Positions 27,634-37,740 of a stretch of 64,000 bases of DNA are shown piece by piece. Every line of letters starts with the position of its first letter. The first letter of the stretch is position 1. Origin of the DNA: Lachnospiraceae bacterium (GTDB lineage Bacteria > Bacillota > Clostridia > Lachnospirales > Lachnospiraceae); assembly GCA_022483465.1 (NCBI GenBank), contig JAKVNF010000004.1, positions 43,501 through 107,500 on the forward strand. Direction: 5' to 3'. The translations under genes and the position numbers were made by a program. The notes beneath the pieces were generated by a model that made no database searches, was not told the DNA's origin, and saw nothing but the letters and a program-made list of their open reading frames with translations.

Positions 27634-29340
27634 TTACTTACTTAATTCTTCGTTGATTTCTTTAAGAATCTGGTCACCGCCTTGACTCTTCCAGTTCTCA
27701 ACAAAAGTATCGAATTCGCTTATATCTGCTTTTCCCATAACGATTTTTGAGAATGTTTCTTCTTCCATTTTCTTCAGATTGGCCCATTTTGTTTCCATGG
27801 TTTCTGTCTGGCCGTTATATGCATTGTAAACCGGTACATATTTGTCATTTACTGAAGGAGCATCTCCAACCATGATGGACACAAGTCTCGGAAGGTTGTT
27901 TTTGGCAATGTCACTGTCCAGATTCCATTTGTCCAGGCTGAAGTCATCGTAAGGCTTTTTTTTCAGTTTGGTAATCGCTTCCATATCGCTCTTTAACAGT
28001 TTGTGTGTTGAGAAATCAACATCGTCCATTGTGATTTCTCCGGCAAGATATTTGGTCAGTATGTCATAGGATACTTCAATTTCATCTGCATTGTCATAGG
28101 TATTGTACAGAGGATAGAAATCTGCGGTACCCATTTCTGTGGTAGAAACGCCTTCGTCTACCCATTTCTGTTCATTTTTGATCAGGTAATTGATAATCTT
28201 AAATGCAGCTTCCGGATTCTTGCACGCTTTGCTTGCTACTACATATTTTGCTGTAGGCTCTGCCATATGAGCGTAATAGTTTCCATCCTCAGACAATGGT
28301 GTGAAGTATGCCTGCCAGTCCGCCTGACCTGCCAGTGTAGCATCTGCCACTGTGTAACCGCACCACCATGGTCCAAAGAAGATTCCAACCTTGCCGGACA
28401 GAAGAGGTTCTTTACTGTCACTTCTTACAAGCATTTCCGGATCGATCAGTTTATTTGTATACAATTCTGAGATTTTTTCCAGAGCATCTCTGGTTTCCGG
28501 CTGGATAGAACCATACTCTACAGTTCCGTCCTCACCCTGCAGCCAGTACTGCGGATAAGACTGAAAACTGCTGAACAGCGGATCCAGACCATACTGATTT
28601 CCTCCGATTGCATTCATATGATCGGAATTGCTTGGTCCGAGAATACCAATAGTATCATCCTCTCCGTTTCCATCCGGATCCTGAGTAACAAACGCTTCTG
28701 CTACCTTTACCAGCTCATCCCATGTTCTCGGAGCCTCCAGTCCAAGGCTGTCCAGCCAGTCCTGACGGATCCACATTTCATTGATTCCACCTGCTGTTAT
28801 GGCCGGAGCCGGAATCGCCATCAGTTCTCCATCTTCATTAGTGATACATTTCTGCAGTTCTTCACCGCCGGATTTCACATAGCTTTTCAGTGCATCTGAA
28901 GCATAATCATCAAAATATTTATCCAGTGGCTGGATCATATCATATTTCAAAAGTGCTCTGTACTGTGTCGCATTTACATTCATCAGTTCCGGAACTGTAT
29001 TACTTCCGATACACAGATTCATTTTCTCATCATAGTCTGTGGAGGATGCAACCCAGTCATATACAACTTCGATATTAAGATCTTCTTTCAGAAAATCTAT
29101 GTATGGATTATCGTCATAAGTCATTCCATCCGGAAGCTTGGCATTCGGGTTCAGAGAACCACCAAGATGAACCGTTACGGTTTCCGGGTATTTGGACAGC
29201 GGCAGATCTTCTTTGGCTGTTCCTTCTGCCTCACTTACTGCCTCTTTCTGTGTGCTCTCTTCTGATTTTCCGCATCCTGCCAGTGAGGTAACGGCTAATG
29301 CCATTGCGCTGACAAATGCGATCAACTGTTTCTTTTTCAT
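27634..29340 (-). CDS. Extracellular solute-binding lipoprotein (LipO-like, CUT1)
   Basis: A 568-residue lipoprotein that delivers an oligosaccharide to the permease pair encoded upstream. The N-terminus is a lipoprotein signal with lipobox LAGC (Cys23), followed by a Ser/Glu-rich tether. The large size and segments such as WIRQDWLDSLGLEAPRTWDE and DPDGNGEDDTIG fit the LipO/YtcQ branch of family 1 binding proteins. The ribosome binding site AAGGAGG lies inside and next to the target duplication of the ISL3 element just upstream, so it survived the insertion. Read-through from the permease genes must now cross the 1.75-kb element. Confidence 0.92.
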   Translation of the reverse strand: MKKKQLIAFVSAMALAVTSLAGCGKSEESTQKEAVSEAEGTAKEDLPLSKYPETVTVHLGGSLNPNAKLPDGMTYDDNPYIDFLKEDLNIEVVYDWVASSTDYDEKMNLCIGSNTVPELMNVNATQYRALLKYDMIQPLDKYFDDYASDALKSYVKSGGEELQKCITNEDGELMAIPAPAITAGGINEMWIRQDWLDSLGLEAPRTWDELVKVAEAFVTQDPDGNGEDDTIGILGPSNSDHMNAIGGNQYGLDPLFSSFQSYPQYWLQGEDGTVEYGSIQPETRDALEKISELYTNKLIDPEMLVRSDSKEPLLSGKVGIFFGPWWCGYTVADATLAGQADWQAYFTPLSEDGNYYAHMAEPTAKYVVASKACKNPEAAFKIINYLIKNEQKWVDEGVSTTEMGTADFYPLYNTYDNADEIEVSYDILTKYLAGEITMDDVDFSTHKLLKSDMEAITKLKKKPYDDFSLDKWNLDSDIAKNNLPRLVSIMVGDAPSVNDKYVPVYNAYNGQTETMETKWANLKKMEEETFSKIVMGKADISEFDTFVENWKSQGGDQILKEINEELSK

Positions 29341-29358
29341 TCTTTTTTCCTCCTTTTA

Positions 29359-31112
29359 GGGTCTTTCATTTTTCTTGTGTGATGCACTAAAAGAAGGCAG
29401 CCTATAGAGAATATCATCTATTTACAAAAAGAGATTTCCTGATATCATCTCGATTGCACGTCGCCCAAGATATGCAATACGGGATAAAAAGGAAACCTCT
29501 TATGAATCAGAATTATACATACACCGAGGCGAATGGGCAAATGTCTTTTGCTGCCCGGACTCAAAATGACTATCTGATGTTCCCAAGCCACCTGACGGGG
29601 TTCCATCAGGAGAGCGTTGAAGAGGTTCCTATTCGAGACGTCAGGCCCTTCCACTCCATGCGGAAGAGCAAACTGAGTGAGAATACCTTCAAAAGGGCTT
29701 ATATTCTGCGCGGTAAATTGGACCAGCTGGACCATCCTGTATGCTCTTGCTGCGGGCGCAGGATGTACAAGAATCAGACCTACCACACGAAGATCAAACA
29801 CATTCCCTTTCAGGCATGCCAAACCATCATTGAGTGCGACAAGTACCAGTGGAGATGCAATCTCTGTGGCAAGACCATCACACCGGATGTCGCGTTCAAG
29901 GCAGATGATTCGATGATTACAAAGGAGCTTGAGCAGCTGATCATCCGCTATCTTTCTATGGATGAATTTACCCTTACGGACACGGCAATCATTACTGGCG
30001 TCAACATCAATACGATCAAGAAGATCGATCTTAAGCGTCTGAAGGGTCTTTACGCGGATGAGAATGGCAAGCTCAAAAAGCCTGCCGCCTATGCAAGGTA
30101 TCTTGCCATTGACGAGTTCAAGCTGCATAACGGACACAAATATGCGACGCACATCATAGACCTGATAACCGGTGCGGTGCTGTTCATCCGAGCAGGCAAA
30201 ACAAAGGCCGTTGTAGAAGAATTCATGGAGCTGGTGGGTGACGACTGGATGCATCATGTAGAGGCCGTTGCCATGGATATGAACAGCGACTTCCAGGAGG
30301 CTTTCAAGGCAAAATGCGGTTGGATCCAGATCGTTTATGATCATTTCCACATCGTCAAGAACTTCAACGAGAAGGTCATTGCCGAGGTTCGGAAGGAGGA
30401 ACAGATCCGCCTGAAGAAGGAAGGCCTGGTCGAGGAAGCTACTGTTCTGAAGGGGTCAAGGAAGATACTCTGTGCCAGCAGGGAGTCCCTGCAGAAACAC
30501 GATCAGGAAGCCCGTGAGGGCAAGGTGTGCCGCAAGGGATCTGCGATCTTCGGTACGACCGATTACAGGCATACCCATGACGATTTCGAGCGGCGATACG
30601 ACGACATCATCAACTCGAACAAGCTGCTGTTCACCTGTGATCTGATCAAGCAGGCCATGCAGGAAGCATATGCCTCAGCCAATCAGGCGACGATGATCGA
30701 GAAGTTTACAGATATCATCGACTGGTGCAGGGGCACGAAAAATGAGCACTTTCTCTGGTTTGCCAGGCTCATTGAGAACCACTTTGACGGCATTGTGGGA
30801 TACGGGCTCTATCCGATCAGCTCCGGGAAGATAGAGGGGATCAACGCACACATCAAGGTCATTCGCAGGAAAGCCTATGGCCTTCCAGATGATGAGTACT
30901 TTTTCCTAAAGATCATGGATGCATCCAGAAATCCGTACAAGAGGATCTGATGGATAAAGCTGTTCCGAGACCGTGGGCCCCTCGGCGATGCTCCCACGGT
31001 CCGCCCGGGAGTACAGATACACGGAGAGCAGAGGGCACCTGTGGAGGACCGGGGGCAGAGGACCTCGGAGACGGTCAGGAAGGGCTCATCCCACAAAAAA
31101 AGTGAAAGGGCC
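29359..31112. mobile_element. ISL3-family element
   Basis: Imperfect inverted ends (left GGGTCTTTCATTTTTCTTGT, right the complement of GGCCCTTTCACTTTTTTTGT) and an 8-bp target duplication TCCTTTTA (29351-29358 and 31113-31120) define the element. It separates the permease genes from the binding-protein gene. The right target copy contains the stop codon of the LplC-like gene. Confidence 0.88.
29502..30950 (+). CDS. ISL3-family transposase
   Basis: A transposase of about 482 residues. The N-terminal zinc ribbon is CSCCGRRMY with a second pair CNLCGKTI. A helix-turn-helix follows (TDTAIITGVNINTIKKI). The DDE core is YLAIDEFKLHNGHKY (Asp), AVAMDMNSDFQEAF (Asp) and SGKIEGINAHIKVIRRKAYG (Glu). 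I chose the ATG at 29502, preceded by AAAAAGGAAA; an upstream GTG-type start adds 16 residues and is less likely. Intact and probably able to supply transposition functions. Confidence 0.93.
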   Translation: MNQNYTYTEANGQMSFAARTQNDYLMFPSHLTGFHQESVEEVPIRDVRPFHSMRKSKLSENTFKRAYILRGKLDQLDHPVCSCCGRRMYKNQTYHTKIKHIPFQACQTIIECDKYQWRCNLCGKTITPDVAFKADDSMITKELEQLIIRYLSMDEFTLTDTAIITGVNINTIKKIDLKRLKGLYADENGKLKKPAAYARYLAIDEFKLHNGHKYATHIIDLITGAVLFIRAGKTKAVVEEFMELVGDDWMHHVEAVAMDMNSDFQEAFKAKCGWIQIVYDHFHIVKNFNEKVIAEVRKEEQIRLKKEGLVEEATVLKGSRKILCASRESLQKHDQEAREGKVCRKGSAIFGTTDYRHTHDDFERRYDDIINSNKLLFTCDLIKQAMQEAYASANQATMIEKFTDIIDWCRGTKNEHFLWFARLIENHFDGIVGYGLYPISSGKIEGINAHIKVIRRKAYGLPDDEYFFLKIMDASRNPYKRI

Positions 31113-31117
31113 TCCTT

Positions 31118-32002
31118 TTATCCTTTTACTGATCCCAGTGTGATACCCCCTACAAAATATCTTTGCAGGAACGGATAAACGATCAGTACAGGTATCATAG
31201 CTATAAATATTTTAGCAGAATCCAATGAAAGGTTATTTAATTTCATTGCCTGCGCGATCTGATCCACGTTCATCGTGGAATAATCCAGAGTTACTACCAT
31301 CTGCTGGATGTAGGTCTGCAGTGGGTAACTGGTCTGTCTTGTACTTAAAACCATTCCCTGGAAGAATTCATTCCAGTACATAACCATGGTGAACAGAGCA
31401 ACTGTTGCAACCATAGGCTTTGCCAGCGGTATGTAGATAGATATCAGGTTTCTCCAGGGTCCGCCGCCATCGACAAAACATGCTTCTTCCAGTTCTGTCG
31501 GAAGATTTTTGAAAAAGTTTACTGCAAGGATTACATTGAATACCGGAAGTCCCGTTCCCAGTACCAGTCCAAAAATGTTATCCATCAGATTATAATTTTT
31601 CATGGTGATATACCACGGAACCGTACCTCCGTTGAATAACATGCAGAATACGAAGATCCACATAAAGATATCTCTCTTCGGGAACTGTTTTTTCGTTCTG
31701 GATAACGGATATGCTGCCATAAGGATACATACCATACTGATTCCTGTTCCCAGTAAAACTCTTTTAATTGATACAAGAAAAGAACCAAAGAATGCGGTCT
31801 CTCCCATGATCTTCTTATAGGAGAGCAAGTTGAAGCCAACCGGCCAGAGAGCAACCTGTCCCGCATTGACTGCTTCTCTGCTGCTCAGGGATACACAGAG
31901 AACGTACCATACCGGTACAATACAGATCAAAGTGACTGCAATGAGAATCACTACATTTAATATATCGAAAATCTTTGATCCGATACTTTTATTCTCAATC
32001 AT
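31118..32002 (-). CDS. CUT1 ABC transporter permease (LplC-like)
   Basis: A 294-residue inner-membrane component of a carbohydrate importer with about six membrane segments. The EAA loop that contacts the ATPase is ELEEACFVDGGGPWRNLISI, followed by PLAKPMVATV. It starts 13 bases after the LplB-like gene with an AGGAG site. The C-terminal FLQRYFVGGITLGSVKG is typical of this branch. No ATPase gene is present in the locus, so a shared MsmK-type ATPase encoded elsewhere is expected (known for many CUT1 systems). Confidence 0.93.
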   Translation of the reverse strand: MIENKSIGSKIFDILNVVILIAVTLICIVPVWYVLCVSLSSREAVNAGQVALWPVGFNLLSYKKIMGETAFFGSFLVSIKRVLLGTGISMVCILMAAYPLSRTKKQFPKRDIFMWIFVFCMLFNGGTVPWYITMKNYNLMDNIFGLVLGTGLPVFNVILAVNFFKNLPTELEEACFVDGGGPWRNLISIYIPLAKPMVATVALFTMVMYWNEFFQGMVLSTRQTSYPLQTYIQQMVVTLDYSTMNVDQIAQAMKLNNLSLDSAKIFIAMIPVLIVYPFLQRYFVGGITLGSVKG

Positions 32003-32014
32003 AGTTACAATCTC

Positions 32015-32905
32015 CTAAAACAGTTTATAACCGGTACATTTATCTGCCAGCCAGTAACCAACCGTAATCAGCACAAGACTGATCACAGATTTGAACAGTC
32101 CAACAGCTGTTGCCAGTGAATACTGGAGATTTTGCAGACCGGCTCTGTATACCCATGTGTCAATAATATCTCCTGTTGAGTAAACCAGCGGGTTATACAG
32201 GTTATAAATCTGGTCGAATCCTGCATTCAGGATATTTCCAAGAGACAGGATAGACAGAAGTGCTACCGTTGTTTTGATACCAGGTAAAGTTACATGCCAG
32301 ATTCTTTTGAATCGTCCGCAGCCGTCTACCGCCGCAGCTTCGTATAATGATCCGTCCACGCCCAGGATCGCCGCAAGATAAACGACTGTGTTATAGCCGA
32401 ATCCTTTCCAGATATCCGTACCGATTACCAGAGGCTGGAAAAGCTTTGCTTCGCCAAAGAAGTTGACCGCATCGCCTCCAAAGAATTGTATGATATGATT
32501 CACCGGTCCTGTATAGCCGAAAATATTCAGTACTATCTTCGCAAGAATAACCCATGACAGAAAATACGGTAAAAATACGATTGTCTGGATCGGACGTTTC
32601 AATTTCTTCACTGCCAGTTCATTTAACAACAAAGCAAAGACCAGCGGGATAATAATATTTCCGATAATCTTGCCAACGGCAATGACAACTGTATTGCGTA
32701 AAACCTGCGTAATGTCACTCATCTGAAACATATACTCAAAATTAGCCAGTCCAACAAATTTTGAGTGAAGAATGCCTTGTCCCGGATTGTAATCCTGAAA
32801 AGCCATAACAATTCCGAACATTGGAACAATACTGAAAAAGAACAGCCACAGCAATGCAGGGATCAGCATGATGTAATAGTGTTTCACAAATCTTTTGATG
32901 TACAT
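32015..32905 (-). CDS. CUT1 ABC transporter permease (LplB-like)
   Basis: A 296-residue permease that pairs with the LplC-like protein. It begins with a basic cytoplasmic stretch and a strong membrane helix (MLIPALLWLFFFSIVPMFGI). The EAA loop is SLYEAAAVDGCGRFKRIWHV, followed by LPGIKTTVALL. The ATG has AAGGAAGGGGG. It is the first gene of the transport operon, downstream of the two-component regulator genes and their terminator-like hairpin. Confidence 0.93.
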   Translation of the reverse strand: MYIKRFVKHYYIMLIPALLWLFFFSIVPMFGIVMAFQDYNPGQGILHSKFVGLANFEYMFQMSDITQVLRNTVVIAVGKIIGNIIIPLVFALLLNELAVKKLKRPIQTIVFLPYFLSWVILAKIVLNIFGYTGPVNHIIQFFGGDAVNFFGEAKLFQPLVIGTDIWKGFGYNTVVYLAAILGVDGSLYEAAAVDGCGRFKRIWHVTLPGIKTTVALLSILSLGNILNAGFDQIYNLYNPLVYSTGDIIDTWVYRAGLQNLQYSLATAVGLFKSVISLVLITVGYWLADKCTGYKLF

Positions 32906-33006
32906 GAGTAAGCCCCCTTCCTTTATGGATAGCTTATCCTGTAATCGTATGTCCCACTAGACGATATTGTTTCAGATTCCACAGGCTTTTTTTGATTTCA
33001 AAAAAA

Positions 33007-33028
33007 ATGTTCGAATTAAATCGAACAT
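33007..33028. terminator. Bidirectional terminator at the end of the response-regulator gene
   Basis: ATGTTCGA/TCGAACAT forms a hairpin with A-runs on the left and T-runs on the right. It overlaps the stop codon of the response regulator (33016-33018). It should separate regulator and transporter transcripts. Confidence 0.75.
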
Positions 33029-34026
33029 TTTTTTAATCTGCTTGCATATTCTGTTGGCGTACATCCGTATTCCTTTGAAAACACCTTTGTGAAATAATAA
33101 AAATTATCATATCCAAGATCGGTTGCAATTTGCGTGATATTTTCGGTTCCTTCTCTCATCTTCAGGGCAGCTGCATACATTTTTCTGCTGATCACATAGT
33201 TATGAAAGGTATCACCTGTCATCTCCTTAAATCTCGTGCTGAAATAACTTCTGCTCATTCCGATCTGTTCTGCTACCTCTTCCGACTTCAGATTTTCTTC
33301 TATATGTTCATCTGTATACAGGATCACTCTTGCAAACATATAGATATCCTTTGTTTTATCTGCCTGCAGACATGTCTGATACAGATTTTCTTTCCATTGT
33401 TTTACCCATTCCAGCATGGCATCCACGGAAGATAAGGATGGAAATTCCAGTTCTTCTCCTGTGAATTTCTGGAAGCTGTGGAAGCATTTTATGAAAGCCC
33501 TTTCGGCAGTCCGTATCTCCACTCCTCGGGTTTCGTCACACAGCCTGTTGAACTCGCTGTCATTGAAGATCCATCTGGTGTTCATCCATGCTTTTTCCAG
33601 CCTTTTGGGAAGTTCGGAATCCTCCTTCCGGGTTTCTTTTTGGAAATGGTTTTCCTTATATTTCCTTTCCACAAGTTCCAGGATCCGCTCACACTCATCC
33701 CCGTCGAAGCTTATCTTGGATATATAATCCAGTGCTCCCAGTCTCAGGGCGCTCTGTGCATAACGGAAATCTTCATACATGGAAAAGACTACGAATTTTA
33801 CTTCCGGATATTCCTTTTTGCACATTTTCATCAATTCAATTCCATCGATCTCCGGCATGTCTATATCCGTGAATACAATATCCACTTCATTGTCCTTCAG
33901 AAATTCCAATGCTTTACGACCGTTCTGAACATCCCCCACAACTTCGAACCCGTATTTCTCCCAATCCATTATGGAAATCAAACCTTTTCTTGCCAGTTTA
34001 TCATCGTCAACAACTAATACTTTCAT
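33016..34026 (-). CDS. AraC-type response regulator (YesN-like)
   Basis: A 336-residue two-component regulator. The N-terminal receiver domain (1-120) has the acidic pocket in VDDDKLARKG and the phospho-acceptor Asp in VDIVFTDIDMPEIDG (about residue 55), with Lys near YISKISF. The C-terminal AraC/XylS DNA-binding domain (about 235-335) has two helix-turn-helices, with VAEQIGMSRSYFSTRFKEMT and ITQIATDLGYDNFYYFTKVF. The start overlaps the kinase stop by four bases (ATGA). It probably activates the transporter and catabolic genes downstream. With the kinase broken, its control is likely lost or altered. Confidence 0.93.
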   Translation of the reverse strand: MKVLVVDDDKLARKGLISIMDWEKYGFEVVGDVQNGRKALEFLKDNEVDIVFTDIDMPEIDGIELMKMCKKEYPEVKFVVFSMYEDFRYAQSALRLGALDYISKISFDGDECERILELVERKYKENHFQKETRKEDSELPKRLEKAWMNTRWIFNDSEFNRLCDETRGVEIRTAERAFIKCFHSFQKFTGEELEFPSLSSVDAMLEWVKQWKENLYQTCLQADKTKDIYMFARVILYTDEHIEENLKSEEVAEQIGMSRSYFSTRFKEMTGDTFHNYVISRKMYAAALKMREGTENITQIATDLGYDNFYYFTKVFSKEYGCTPTEYASRLKKCSI

Positions 34027-36168
34027 TTCCCTTTACCTTCTTTTTCCGTCTCGGCTCCTGTGGTTTTTATTTTATTTCGAAGCTCCTCCTGAATCGGAAT
34101 CAAAATTGTAATTTTGGTTCCATATCCTTTTTTGCAATTTACAAACAGATTCGTTTCTCCTTCATAAAAAGATTCCAGCATTGCTTTTACATATCGCAGA
34201 CCGATTCCTCTGTTTCCATGCTGCATTCTCTTCACATCGTAGTCAAATGGTTCATTGATCTGATTGATTTCCTCCTGAGTCAGGCCATTACCGCTGTCCA
34301 ATATGGTGATGATTGCCAGTCCTCTGATATTATCCTCAAAGACCTGTATGGTTATCTTTTCGTCTTCTCCAAGTCCATACCGTATGGCATTTTCTACCAG
34401 TGGCTGCAGCAGCATCCGCACCGTCGGCTGTTCCAGATAGCGTCCTTCTTCCACATTCATCTCGATCACAAAATCATATCTCATCTGTTCCAATGCAATA
34501 TAATCTTTCACAATATCGATTTCTGTTCGAAGTGTTGTCTGCATTCCCTCTTTTCCCAAATTGTACGACAACAGTCTTTTTAGGCGCTGTACAAATTCCG
34601 TAATATTATCCTGTTTACTCATTCTGGCCATCCACTGAACAGAATTCAGTGAATTGAGCAGGAAATGGGGATTGATCTGATATAGAAGCTTCTCATATTC
34701 CATCCGCTGAATATTTTTTTCTTTTTCCACAACATCATCGATCAGATTTCTGATCTGTTCCTTCATCTGCTCCACTTCGTGCATCAAGTCATCAAATTCC
34801 TTGATTTCATATTCCTGCCTTTCTCCATGTAAGTATCCATTTCCCACCTGGATTATTTGCTTTCGAAACTGATTAAGGGGTTTGCATATCAATCGGTACA
34901 GGTAAACAACAGAACAGGAAAAAATGCCGAATGCTGCCAGAATGATAACCACCAGCTTCAGTCTCCACATATTCATTTCTTTCTGATATATATTTTCCGG
35001 CAGTGCAATGGCATTGGCATATCCAATAGAACTACGATACACCATAATTTTATATCCTTCCTGATTTATCACAGCATATCCTTCTTTTTCCGGTAATTCC
35101 GGCATTAGCTTTTGCCCACGGACAATTACCGGATTATTGCTGTATTGCACAATGCCATTTTCATCCATCTCCATATAGGTATATGGCCATTTTTCTTTAG
35201 GCGTTAGTAAAGAACCGGGTTGATGGGTTCCATACCACAACCTCCATGGTGAACTCTCGACGCGATAATGTCCGATGAAGATATAGAATCCCCATTTGGA
35301 GCTCTTTTCTTCTCCGCATAATGCCTATCTTGTTATTTATAGTCACATACTCGGCAAGTGAGTGTATGTGTTTAGGCAATCTAGGTGATGCTTTGTTACA
35401 TGATGCAACACAGCACGGATAGGAGTGTACCCAGCTCGAGCTCAAAGTGAGGTATTAGTGGTCTCATGCTAGGCGATCGCTTATCAACCCGTTTCTTAAC
35501 TAACGCCTTTCTTTATTAAGCCAATCTGAAACACTCATATCAGGCTCAATTTCTACATAAATGTCCAGCATCTGTTTGTTGCCAAAAGAAACTCTTCGCA
35601 TCACGGATACTACCGGCGTCTCCTTAATTCCCAGATAAGAATCATGCATGGCCTGAATGCTATTCTCAACACCTACTACCACTTTAGAGATTGTCTGATA
35701 TGACGGATTCAACACTCTGACGTTAAAATTTCCGATTAATTCTTTTTGCTCTTTCGGATCATAATAAGCGATGCCAAGGAGTTTTGTATTCACATATCCA
35801 AGTTTTATCAGTTCTTCTCTTAGGGATTTCTGCTCATAATAACGATCATAGTTATCTTTTGCACACAAATATCTTTCTGTCACACTTCCAATTAGTCCAT
35901 TTGGACTCATCTGATTGACAATACCAATCATGTCATAGTAATCACTGTCCATCTCTCGTGTGATCTGTTCCAGATATATCTGCATACTCTCCTGGATACT
36001 GTCATTCCGGATCATTCGGATCGTCATATACGACACGATCACTACTGCAAGAATACATGACATTGCACAGAGCAGAAGAATGCTTAGCACCTTTCTTTTA
36101 AGTGTCTGTTTCCCTCGTTTTCTTCTTTTCATTTTAGATTCTTTTACCACCGTTCTATCACCTTCCAT
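34023..36168 (-). pseudogene. Sensor histidine kinase (YesM-like), split by repeat copy 3
   Basis: The N-terminal part (36168 to 35508) has a basic start, a membrane helix (VLSILLLCAMSCILAVVIVS) and an extracellular sensor region. After the 308-bp element the frame resumes as KEKWPYTYMEMDENG, with a second membrane helix (LKLVVIILAAFGIFSCSVVY) and a HAMP-like linker. The LytS/YesM kinase core has the phospho-acceptor segment LLYQINPHFLLNSLNSVQW, an N-box LLQPLVENAIRYGL and a G-box GNRGIGLRYV. The TTTCTTTA target copies at both ends show a simple insertion. A GTG at 36150 after GAAGGTGA is an alternative start. Confidence 0.9.
35200..35507 (-). repeat. 308-bp inverted-repeat element, copy 3
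   Basis: Same length and ends as the other copies, oriented like the kinase gene it interrupts. The flanking direct repeat is TTTCTTTA (8 bp). Confidence 0.92.
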
Positions 36169-36171
36169 ATC

Positions 36172-36195
36172 GCCGTAAGGCTACGGAACAGTTTC
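36172..36195. repeat. Short palindromic repeat, diverged copy f
   Basis: CCGTAAGGCTACGG forms a small hairpin and is followed by AACAGTTTC, the outer arm of the family. It lies just upstream of the kinase gene, at the left end of the acquired locus as transcribed. Confidence 0.4.
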
Positions 36196-36377
36196 CCTTT
36201 TATCCTATATAAGCAATATATAACTTTTTTTCTGAAAGTCAACTGTTTACAAACCAGAGGCTTCTGGCATGATAGTGGGTACTCATGCCTCCTGAGTTGA
36301 CAGTTTCATATTGAAAAGCCACCTGTGCTCCGATAGTGTATTAGCGACTAAACCTTTACACAAGGGAGTATCCACAG

Positions 36378-37716
36378 ATGGCTTCAGCTAATACATTATG
36401 CAAGCAGTTGCTCTGCGTCAAGTCCGCAGTTGTGACTGGACACGATTTTTATCAGGATTCCGCCGGGGTGAACCACTTCCGGATCCATGCACGCCCTGAC
36501 AAGAGGCATGAGGATAATTGCCCCTTCTGCCATAAGCGGTGCAGAAAATATGATGTCCAGACCCGCTTGCCCCGTACCTGGCGCGCTCTCGACTGGTGTG
36601 GGACGCTGGTCGAGATCCAGTACCGCACGCACCGTATCCTGTGTCCGGAGCACGGCGTCCTCGTTGCAGACGTTCCCTGGGCTTATCCGGGGAGCGGCTT
36701 TACGAAAGACTTCGACCTGACTGTCGGATGGCTCGCCGTCTGCCTGCCGCGCAGCACCGTCTCCGAATACATGCGGATTGATTGGGAGACTGTCGGCCGA
36801 TGTGTCCACCGGACACTGAATGAGATCGAACCGGAGCGTTCCAGGCGCCTTGAGCACCTTGTCAACATCGGTATTGATGAAACCAGCTGCCGGAAGGGCC
36901 ACAAGTACATCACCGTTGTAGTCAATCACGATACCAATACCGTTGTCTGGGCAGCCAGGGGCACGGCAAGAAGGTTCTGGAACAGTTCTACCGCCAGCTG
37001 ACACCCAGACAGCTCTCCAGTATACAGGTCGTTACCGGGGACGGCGCCCGATGGATCACGGACTGTGTCAATGAGTTCACCCTTTCCTGTGAGCGCTGCG
37101 TCGATCCCTTCCACGTCGTCGAGTGGGCGATGGAGGCGCTGGATGAGGTTCGCCGCGAGGTATGGCGGGAAGCCCACGCCGAGGCTGTACAGACAGCCAA
37201 AACGCATCCCAGAGGGAAAGGACGACCGAAAGCGGACGACCCTGCCGCAAAGATCGTTGCCGCCGCCAAAGCAAGGGCCGAAGCGATCAAGAACTCTGCT
37301 TTCGCCCTGGGGAAAGCCCCGGAGCACCTCACAGAGAACCAGCAGACCCGGATCGCCATGATTGCTGAGAACAACAGCCGTCTTTATCGTGCGTACCGTA
37401 TGAAAGAGACCCTGCGCCTGCTTCTCAAGATCAAAGATGTCAAGGAAGCGGAGGCGGAACTGGACCGGTGGCTATGGTGGGCCAGCCACAGCAGGATTTC
37501 TGCTTTCAAGGAACTATACGCCACAAGAGCCATATATTGAACACTATACGGCTCGGTATGAGCAACGCAAGGATCGAAGCAACCAACAACAAGATCAAGC
37601 TGATCATCCGGAAGGCATATGGCTTCCGCAACATCCAGAACATGCTGGATATGCTCTATCTGGTTTGCTCTGATTTACGAGTTCCATTACCCAATCGTAG
37701 ATTGAAAACCGCTTGA
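36378..37716 (+). pseudogene. ISL3-family transposase with two frameshifts
   Basis: Start at ATG 36378 (MASANTLCKQLLCVK). The zinc ribbon is CPFCHKRCRKY with RILCPEHG. The first Asp lies in IGIDETSCRKGHKYI. A one-base shift near 36955 moves reading to GKKVLEQFYRQLTP, with the second Asp in VVTGDGARWITD, through to LDRWLWWASHSRI. A second disruption near 37520 moves to MSNARIEATNNKIKLIIRKA, which holds the late Glu. All three catalytic residues survive but in three frames, so it is dead. It is GC-richer and clearly distinct from the ISL3 copy at 29.4 kb. Confidence 0.85.
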
Positions 37717-37740
37717 TCCGCATAATTACTGGGGTTGTGA

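Noticed and set aside
29445..30350. A 301-codon minus-strand frame opposite the ISL3 transposase
   Set aside because: It is antisense to a complete transposase with zinc ribbon and DDE residues, so it is a shadow.
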